Assembly: GCA_016788945.1 (NCBI GenBank)
Contig: JAEUSA010000141.1
Coordinates: 1 to 11,036, forward strand
Length of the DNA stretch: 11,036 nucleotides
Reading direction: 5' to 3'
Origin: Leptospiraceae bacterium
Lineage (GTDB): Bacteria; Spirochaetota; Leptospiria; Turneriellales; Turneriellaceae
Of the stretch, positions 6,593-11,036 are shown one piece after another. How positions within the stretch are numbered: the first letter of the stretch is position 1; each line of letters begins with the position of its first letter. The position numbers and the translations under genes are program-made. The notes under the pieces were generated by a model. That model worked only from the letters and a program-made list of their open reading frames with translations. It was not told the origin of the DNA and did not search any database.

Positions 6593-6618
6593 CTCAAAGA
6601 ATAATCCACAAAAAAAAT

Positions 6619-6978
6619 ATGGCCCTCAATGTACTCGGTAGTGAACTTCAACCCTGCAGCCTCGAACCGTTAACCGGCTTTTTCCGCGACGGCTGTTGCA
6701 ATACCAACGCCGAAGATGTCGGCATGCATACGGTATGCGTACGCGTCACCGACGATTTTCTTGCCTTCAGCAAAAGCGCAGGCAATGATCTTTCGACACC
6801 GGCACCGCAGTATGGTTTCTTTGGTCTCAGCGAAGGCGATCAATGGTGCCTGTGTCTGCCCCGCTGGATCGAGGCATATAACGCAAATATGGCGCCACAG
6901 ATAGTTCTCGAAGCGACGCATGTCTCTGTGCTTGAACACATTGACCTTGACGTGCTCGAGCGCTTCGCGGTGAGGTAG
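6619..6978 (+). CDS. DUF2237 family protein
   Basis: The protein has 119 residues, the usual length of this single-domain, soluble family of unknown function. Conserved family segments are NVLGSELQPC, LTGFFRDGCCNT, DVGMHTVC, DDFLAFSKSAGNDLSTP, YGFFGL, GDQWCLC, RWIEA and VLEATH. Six cysteines (13, 26, 27, 40, 77, 79) occupy conserved places and could bind metal or be redox active; that is inference. There is no signal peptide, so it is cytoplasmic. No Shine-Dalgarno site precedes the ATG; the 26-bp leader is very A-rich (CCACAAAAAAAAT), which may suffice. The gene ends with the ribosome binding site of the next gene embedded in its last codons, so it belongs to the same transcription unit. Confidence 0.92.
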   Translation: MALNVLGSELQPCSLEPLTGFFRDGCCNTNAEDVGMHTVCVRVTDDFLAFSKSAGNDLSTPAPQYGFFGLSEGDQWCLCLPRWIEAYNANMAPQIVLEATHVSVLEHIDLDVLERFAVR

Positions 6979-6983
6979 CATTC

Positions 6984-7781
6984 ATGAAATTTCTCTATCT
7001 TTTGCTCAGCCTCGCTGGCGCCACTCAGCTTGCTGCCGACGGCCCGGAATACCTTGCGATAGGCAAGCCACACCGGCTTATCGGCGATAAGGTGCGCGTG
7101 AGGGCGAAACCCGATACAAAAGCCGAAACAATTGCTGAACTTGCCATTGGTACCGAAGTAAATCCTACTGAACAGACAACCGTCATGTACAAACGCGACG
7201 GTATTGAGGCGCCGTGGTATAAGGTGAAATTTACCAAAGGTGGCAAAAGCACTGAAGGGTTTGTTTGGGGCAACCTGATTGCCAAAGGGTTCGGTGTCTC
7301 TGCCGAGGGTCTCGTTTTTATGTACGGCACCGGCCACGGCAAACAAGAAGCCGACGGTTATACCAATTTTACCACGCAGATTCGCGTCGCAAAAGATGGC
7401 AAAGAACTGGCACGCCTTGAAATCAAAGAAGGTGTAGGTTTTCAATCACAAGAAAAGGTTGTGCTGGCGGGCAGCCGTGGCTTTGCCGGCATCAAAAACA
7501 TTTTTTCGGTGGCTTTTGTGCAGGAATATTGCGCGGGCAAAGGTAACACGATGTTTTTCTTCTGGGATGGCCAGCAGATCCACCATGTGCATAGCAGCGT
7601 CGACGGTGCCGATGCGCCGGTTTACGCGATAGAAACGCAGACGTTTCCCGATCAAAAAGGTGGTAAAGCCGACCACCTATACATCGTGCGCGAAAACGGC
7701 GATCACGATAATCCCAAGAGCAAAAAAATAGAAAAGTTCTGGCTGAAATGGAACGGTAAGAAATTCATTAAGGCATCGTAG
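6984..7781 (+). CDS. Secreted SH3-domain protein
   Basis: The protein has 265 residues. Residues 1-18 form a signal peptide (MKFLYLLLSLAGATQLAA), probably cut by signal peptidase I. An SH3b-type domain follows (about 30-103), seen from VRVRAKPDTKAETIAELAIGTEV, WYKVKF and EGFVWGNLI. Bacterial SH3 domains of this sort often bind peptidoglycan or other envelope partners. Residues about 105-265 form a second, unrecognised beta-rich domain with aromatic and glycine-rich strands (MFFFWDGQQIHHVHS, FWLKWNGKKFI). It is presumably periplasmic or surface-exposed. The start is supported by GAGG at 6972-6975, 8 nt upstream and inside the end of the DUF2237 gene. Only 2 bp separate it from the next gene, which also encodes an exported protein. 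Confidence 0.8.
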   Translation: MKFLYLLLSLAGATQLAADGPEYLAIGKPHRLIGDKVRVRAKPDTKAETIAELAIGTEVNPTEQTTVMYKRDGIEAPWYKVKFTKGGKSTEGFVWGNLIAKGFGVSAEGLVFMYGTGHGKQEADGYTNFTTQIRVAKDGKELARLEIKEGVGFQSQEKVVLAGSRGFAGIKNIFSVAFVQEYCAGKGNTMFFFWDGQQIHHVHSSVDGADAPVYAIETQTFPDQKGGKADHLYIVRENGDHDNPKSKKIEKFWLKWNGKKFIKAS

Positions 7782-7783
7782 CG

Positions 7784-8143
7784 ATGAGATTACCAGTCGT
7801 TACGGCGATCGCCCTATTTTGCTGTGGCATCTGCTCGGCGCAGGAATCTGCTGAAATCGCCACCGAACACGCCGAACAAGAAAGTGTCGACCTGCAACCG
7901 GTCGTTTCCGGTTCGGAAATTTTTATCGAAGGGCGCAACCGGTCAAACACGGCTGTCTTCGTGCGCGGAAAATTATGGACGACGAGCGGTGCCAATGGAG
8001 AAATTTTATCAGAATGCAGTTATGAAATGCAAATTCCGTTACGAACATTCGTCTCTAAAAAGACCCGCTGCAAGAGTAAAGCCGCGGGCCAAATCAGATT
8101 GACGATCGATCAGCTATCGCCCTTAGGCGATGCATCGCGCTGA
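7784..8143 (+). CDS. Small exported protein of unknown function
   Basis: The protein has 119 residues and was not recognised. The N-terminus is a signal peptide (MRLPVVTAIALFCCGICSA) with a likely signal peptidase I cut after Ala19. The cysteines at 13, 14 and 17 do not fit a good lipobox, although spirochaete lipoboxes are loose, so a lipoprotein is not excluded. The mature part is acidic at first (ESAEIATEHAEQESVD), then strand-rich, with two cysteines (C78, C96) that could form a disulfide. It starts 2 bp after the SH3 gene and its TGA overlaps the next ATG by one base (TGATG), so it is cotranscribed and may work with the SH3 protein in the envelope. Confidence 0.72.
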   Translation: MRLPVVTAIALFCCGICSAQESAEIATEHAEQESVDLQPVVSGSEIFIEGRNRSNTAVFVRGKLWTTSGANGEILSECSYEMQIPLRTFVSKKTRCKSKAAGQIRLTIDQLSPLGDASR

Positions 8144-9072
8144 TGCAAGACCTCATCAACCGCCTCGCGCGGATGCAAAAGCACTGGGCTAAGTGGGCGC
8201 GGCGGCGCGGTATCAGCTGTTACCGGGTTTACGACCGCGACATACCCGAATATCCGTTTATTGCCGATCTTTACGAAGACCATTTGGTACTGACAGAGAT
8301 GGCCAGCACCGCGTTTGATGCCAAAGCCGATGCCGAAGCGCGCCGTGCACAAATACGCAATATCTTCTGTGATACATTCGCCATCCACCCTGAGAATCTG
8401 CACCTCAAGACGCGGTTTCGTCGCGGTGAAGGCGAACAATATGAAAAACTCGGGGAGGGTAATGCTGTTATTGTGCATGAAGCTGGCCTGAAATTTCAGC
8501 TGTATCCCGATAACTGGCTCGACACCGGTCTTTTTCTCGACCACCGCAATCTGCGCAGCCGGGTCCGTGACATGGCGGCGGGAAAGAAGGTGCTCAATCT
8601 GTTTTGTTATACGGGCGCATTCAGTGTGTATGCAGCCGCAGGTGGCGCGGCGCTCGTTCACAGCGTCGATTTGTCGGCCAAATACTTGTCCATCGCCGAA
8701 GAAAATATCAAACTAAACGAGCTTCAGGCCGCGCAACACAAGACCTTCAGGCTCGATGCGCGTGAATTTCTGCAGAACGCAGAAGCCGGCTTCTATGACC
8801 TGATTATCTGCGACGCTCCCGTGTTCTCGAAAAGCCGCCGGCAAGAGAGAGATTTTGACGTACTACGCGATCACCCGCAGCTCATCCGTGACTGTTTGCG
8901 GGTATTGCAGCGCGACGGTGTACTGTTTTTTTCCACCAATTTCCGCAAGTTCCGCATTCGTTTTCCTGATCAGGGCGATGACGCTTCAGTGAAGAATATC
9001 AGCGCGCAGACCATACCTGAAGATTTTCGCAACAAGTGGATTCATACCTGTTACGAAATCCGCCGCGCCTAA
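8143..9072 (+). CDS. RlmK-like 23S rRNA methyltransferase (class I SAM-dependent)
   Basis: The protein has 309 residues and matches the C-terminal half of E. coli RlmL (the RlmK domain, which makes m7G2069 in 23S rRNA) along its length: KHWAKWARRRGISCYRVYD (13-31), RRGEGEQYEKLGE (93-105), the hallmark LDTGLFLDHR (126-135), SAM motif I LNLFCYTGAFSVYAA (151-165), acidic SVDLS (174-178) and motif IV DAPVFSKS (224-231). It lacks the THUMP and m2G2445 half found in RlmL, so it would be a stand-alone enzyme. Motif IV reads DAP where relatives usually have DPP; Pro-to-Ala at this place is unusual but may be tolerated. The ATG overlaps the previous stop (TGATG), with only a weak AGG 14 nt upstream, pointing to coupled translation. 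A related base methyltransferase (RlmI-like m5C) is less likely. Confidence 0.86.
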   Translation: MQDLINRLARMQKHWAKWARRRGISCYRVYDRDIPEYPFIADLYEDHLVLTEMASTAFDAKADAEARRAQIRNIFCDTFAIHPENLHLKTRFRRGEGEQYEKLGEGNAVIVHEAGLKFQLYPDNWLDTGLFLDHRNLRSRVRDMAAGKKVLNLFCYTGAFSVYAAAGGAALVHSVDLSAKYLSIAEENIKLNELQAAQHKTFRLDAREFLQNAEAGFYDLIICDAPVFSKSRRQERDFDVLRDHPQLIRDCLRVLQRDGVLFFSTNFRKFRIRFPDQGDDASVKNISAQTIPEDFRNKWIHTCYEIRRA

Positions 9073-9075
9073 TTT

Positions 9076-9100
9076 AGCCGAACTTATTTACCCGGCTTTT
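9076..9100 (+). terminator. Weak candidate terminator after the methyltransferase gene
   Basis: AGCCG (9076-9080) can pair with CGGCT (9093-9097) across a 12-nt loop, running into TTTT (9097-9100). The stem is only 5 bp and the right arm lies inside the end of tpx. It is plausible as the end of the plus-strand cluster but not strong. Confidence 0.27.
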
Positions 9101-9594
9101 GCCGCAGCAAGGGCTTTGTCGTAGTTTGGCTCGTGGATAATTTCATCAACCTGCTCGGTATAGACAACTTTGCCGTTGGCGTCGGCGACAACGACGCAAC
9201 GCGACATCAGCCCCTGCATCGGGCCATCAGTAAAATAAAGGCCCCAGTCGTTGCCGAATTTTTTCTCTTTGAAATCCGAAGCAGTAACGACGTTGTTGAT
9301 GCCCTCGGCGCCGCAGAACCGCTTTTGCGCAAACGGCAGATCGGATGATACGCATAACACGACGGTATTGTCGAGCGATGCTGCTTGTTCGTTGAACTTG
9401 CGCACTGACATCGCACAGGTACCCGTGTCGATTGACGGAAAAATATTGTAGATGACTTTTTTTCCCGCAAGATCTGCAGGGGTAATATCAGACAAATCAG
9501 CCTTGGTCAGACGAAAATCGGGGACCTTGCTGCCGACTGCGGGCAAATTACCGGCAGTATGTATGGGACGATTACGGAGTTTTACTTCAGCCAT
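9088..9594 (-). CDS. tpx: Thiol peroxidase Tpx (atypical 2-Cys peroxiredoxin)
   Basis: The protein has 168 residues, identical in length to E. coli Tpx. It reduces hydrogen and alkyl hydroperoxides with electrons from thioredoxin. The peroxidatic cysteine is C60 in SIDTGTCAMSVR, the resolving cysteine is C94 in KRFCG, and Arg132 of the catalytic pocket is present (LMSRCVVV). The N-terminus (GNLPAVGSKVPDFRL) and the thioredoxin-fold core are typical. No signal peptide is seen. It starts 8 bp after the stop of a small membrane protein gene on the same strand, so the two are probably cotranscribed; AGGAAAG lies rather far upstream (about 13 nt), within the end of that gene. It converges on the methyltransferase gene with a 15-bp gap. 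Confidence 0.96.
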   Translation of the reverse strand: MAEVKLRNRPIHTAGNLPAVGSKVPDFRLTKADLSDITPADLAGKKVIYNIFPSIDTGTCAMSVRKFNEQAASLDNTVVLCVSSDLPFAQKRFCGAEGINNVVTASDFKEKKFGNDWGLYFTDGPMQGLMSRCVVVADANGKVVYTEQVDEIIHEPNYDKALAAAKAG

Positions 9595-9602
9595 GCGACT
9601 TG

Positions 9603-9917
9603 TTATACTTTCCTGAACTGGCGGTAAAGAATATAGGCATAGAGCAGAATGATCGGAACAATAAACACCGCAAACGCCAATACACCCGCGAAGCCGAGAT
9701 AGAGTGCCGCGAGTAAGCGCTGCTCTCCCTGTATACCCTGGTCGGTAAAGACCAACAAGGTCGCGACACCGAGCGCAGACACGACATACTGCGCAAGGCC
9801 TACCGAGAATATTTTGCCATAAGTATGTATCTCATAACGCCGGCAGACGAAATAACCGAGCGGAATATTTATCGCCAGCAATACCGGAATCAGTGTCCAC
9901 ATGTTGCGGCCTGCCAT
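9603..9917 (-). CDS. Small membrane protein of unknown function
   Basis: The protein has 104 residues and no family was recognised. Three hydrophobic stretches (about 7-24, 38-57 and 68-95, the last possibly two helices) suggest an integral inner-membrane protein; a basic C-terminal tail (YRQFRKV) would favour the cytoplasm. The start is ATG 9917; a second ATG at 9902 (MWTLIPVLL) is an equal alternative, since neither has a clear Shine-Dalgarno site. It precedes tpx by 8 bp on the same strand and is divergent from the membrane protein at 9985, with a 67-bp gap that must hold both promoters. Confidence 0.68.
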   Translation of the reverse strand: MAGRNMWTLIPVLLAINIPLGYFVCRRYEIHTYGKIFSVGLAQYVVSALGVATLLVFTDQGIQGEQRLLAALYLGFAGVLAFAVFIVPIILLYAYILYRQFRKV

Positions 9918-9950
9918 GCAGCCCCAGCGGGAAAACTCTTTTTGCTTCGG

Positions 9951-9976
9951 TTGACATTGCGCTTATCCGTTACACC
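9951..9976 (+). promoter_or_regulatory. Candidate -35 element before the membrane protein at 9985
   Basis: TTGACA at 9951-9956 matches the -35 consensus perfectly. The best -10 is TACACC (9971-9976), with a short 14-nt spacer, so the promoter is doubtful. If it is used, transcription would begin at or within a few bases of ATG 9985, giving a leaderless message, which would agree with the absence of a Shine-Dalgarno site there. Confidence 0.28.
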
Positions 9977-9984
9977 GTCGCCGC

Positions 9985-10602
9985 ATGGAAGGGCATCCAC
10001 TGCGCGGTATTCTGGCATTGCTGATCGGCACCGTCGTCGGCATGGCGGTGTTCATCGCTTTCGGTCAAGGCGCCTATCTCACCTGTTCGGCTGAGCGTGG
10101 TAGCAGTGCGGATTGTTATTTGAAAAAGCGAACGCTGCTTGCCGCCAAAGAACACAAATTCTCACGCAATGATATTTTATCTGTCGATCTGACGGTCAGC
10201 ACGGTCACGGCGCAGCGTTCGAAAAGCAGCAAAGAGCATTGGGGTATACGCCTGAAATCTGGCGGCGAATTGCCGGTGACTTTGCACGGTGTCGCCTGGC
10301 AACGCGGCAATATGAATCTGAAAAGCCTGCGTGACTTGCTTTTGCCCGGCGGCGCAAGCCCGGTGCATAGCCTCTCGCTGGTTGCATACGGAATTGAAGC
10401 TTGGTTTTTTGGCTTTTTGCCCGCAGCAATCGGCTGGGCATTGGCGCTCGTCTCGCTCGCCAGGCCCGTAAACAACCTGACCACAGATGCGCTACGCCGG
10501 GCCAGAGCGGCAAACCTGATAATGCTGCTCGTCGTCAGCGGCGTCACCGTTGCGGGCTGGCTGGTGTTCTTCAGGCTGTGGGAAAATTTTCTCGCCGGTT
10601 AG
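9985..10602 (+). CDS. Membrane protein of unknown function
   Basis: The protein has 205 residues. The first hydrophobic helix (about 7-29) is followed by a soluble domain of about 100 residues and then two more helices (about 133-158, 177-197). The soluble part begins with a C-x9-C pair (C34, C44) and reads CYLKKRTLL, FSRNDILSVDL, HWGIRLKSGGELPV. This pattern of short strands recalls small membrane-anchored PH-like domains of bacteria, but the assignment is a guess. No ribosome binding site precedes ATG 9985, though a TTGACA lies 29 nt upstream. It is divergent from the small membrane protein gene, and its TAG stop (10600-10602) overlaps the stop of the converging TetR-like gene in TTAG. Confidence 0.75.
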   Translation: MEGHPLRGILALLIGTVVGMAVFIAFGQGAYLTCSAERGSSADCYLKKRTLLAAKEHKFSRNDILSVDLTVSTVTAQRSKSSKEHWGIRLKSGGELPVTLHGVAWQRGNMNLKSLRDLLLPGGASPVHSLSLVAYGIEAWFFGFLPAAIGWALALVSLARPVNNLTTDALRRARAANLIMLLVVSGVTVAGWLVFFRLWENFLAG

Positions 10603-11036
10603 CGAGCTTGCCGCGAGCGACGGTCGAACTTCGGATGTTCACCGCCCCTCAGCATGCGCGTGAGAAACACGATGCCCTCTTCGACTGGGTCGACGCCCTG
10701 AGGGTAACGCATCATGCCATTGAGATCGAGCACGATGAGCCCATACATCCACGCCCACATCGTGCGCGCAATCGCAGGGTAACTTTCACGTGTATAGGGT
10801 ATCTCTCCCGTGTCGACGCCGTGGCGTACGGTTTCAAGCAGAACCCGGTAAGACCGCGGCAAAGTCGGAAACGCCTTGCGGTAGAGCCTGCCACCGGCAC
10901 CCGTAAACATCAGCCTGTGGCGCTCCCGATTTTCGTTGGCAAACTTCCAGTAGGCGTGCGCGATAGCCGCCAGCTGCAGATACACGTCGGGTGATGAGGC
11001 GCGCGCCGTTTGCAGTCCGCCGATGAGAGTCTGCTC
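10599..11036 (-). CDS. TetR/AcrR-family regulator, C-terminal ligand-binding part (gene runs off the window)
   Basis: The last 145 residues of a protein are visible; the frame is open to the window edge (first visible residues EQTLIGGLQTARASSPDVY), so the true start and the N-terminal helix-turn-helix lie outside, and the GTG at 10985 is not the start. The all-helical sequence resembles the TetR C-terminal (WHG-type) ligand and dimerisation domain: LAAIAHAYWKFANENRERHRLMFTG is the typical helix, followed by ESYPAIARTMWAWMYGLIVLDLNGMM. Such proteins usually repress transporters or lipid-metabolism genes until a small ligand binds. The DNA-binding part is not visible, so the assignment rests on the C-terminal pattern. 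It converges on the membrane protein gene with a 4-bp overlap (TTAG). Confidence 0.75.
   Translation of the reverse strand, partial: EQTLIGGLQTARASSPDVYLQLAAIAHAYWKFANENRERHRLMFTGAGGRLYRKAFPTLPRSYRVLLETVRHGVDTGEIPYTRESYPAIARTMWAWMYGLIVLDLNGMMRYPQGVDPVEEGIVFLTRMLRGGEHPKFDRRSRQAR

Noticed and set aside
4777..6605. The 13-mer CTCAAAGAATAAT occurs at 4777-4789 and at 6593-6605, both times just after a stop codon.
   Set aside because: About one 13-mer match is expected by chance in a window of this size, the flanks differ, and no third copy was seen.
1..11036. CRISPR arrays, tRNA or rRNA genes, transposases, phage genes, toxin-antitoxin pairs or defence systems.
   Set aside because: No spaced direct repeats, no cloverleaf-like segments and no such proteins were seen; the 2H and EEP enzymes are in housekeeping-like surroundings rather than a defence island.

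Overview
This looks like an ordinary, gene-dense chromosomal segment of a free-living bacterium with moderate-to-high GC content. Nothing resembles phage, transposon, CRISPR or rRNA/tRNA. The mixture of a DUF1003 protein, a DUF2237 protein, an SH3-type secreted protein, an isolated RsbW-like ATPase and an aerobic acyl-CoA desaturase would suit a Leptospirales spirochaete such as a Turneriella-like organism. That placement is an impression from protein flavour, not a demonstrated identity.

Layout. (1) 1-998 (+) is the 3' part of a membrane fatty-acid desaturase with all three histidine boxes and an unusual charged helical tail. It converges on an anti-sigma-factor-like ATPase (999-1517, -), and their stop codons abut. 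(2) 1727-3738 (-) is a two-gene alkylation-repair operon: an AdaA-AlkA fusion (methyl-sensing transcription factor joined to a 3-methyladenine DNA glycosylase), then an O6-alkylguanine-DNA methyltransferase, coupled by an ATGA overlap. (3) The divergent intergenic region 3739-3911 carries a perfect 19-bp inverted repeat with a 6-nt loop, right next to a TTGACA element reading into an endonuclease/exonuclease/phosphatase-fold enzyme (3912-4772, +). (4) A YiaA-type membrane protein (4798-5304, -) converges on that enzyme. (5) 5343-9072 (+) is a tight six-gene cluster: a 2H phosphoesterase (2'-5' RNA ligase family), a DUF1003 membrane protein, a DUF2237 protein, a secreted SH3-domain protein, a small secreted protein of unknown role and a stand-alone RlmK-like 23S rRNA methyltransferase. 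(6) Converging on this cluster is a minus-strand pair: a small membrane protein followed by thiol peroxidase Tpx (9088-9917). (7) 9985-10602 (+) is an unrecognised membrane protein. It overlaps tail-to-tail with the C-terminal part of a TetR-like regulator (10599 to the window end, -).

How the genes work together. The clearest functional unit is alkylation-damage defence. The AdaA part senses methyl phosphotriesters, AlkA excises alkylated bases, and Ogt directly repairs O6-alkylguanine. The divergent EEP enzyme, which has all catalytic residues and no signal peptide, could be a further member, for example acting on abasic sites left by AlkA, but this is only inference. The six-gene plus-strand cluster mixes RNA-related enzymes at both ends with envelope proteins in the middle; its joint purpose is not evident. 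No wholly new system is convincing here. The points most worth a second look are the perfect inverted repeat, the possible four-function alkylation module, and the conserved-unknown cluster.
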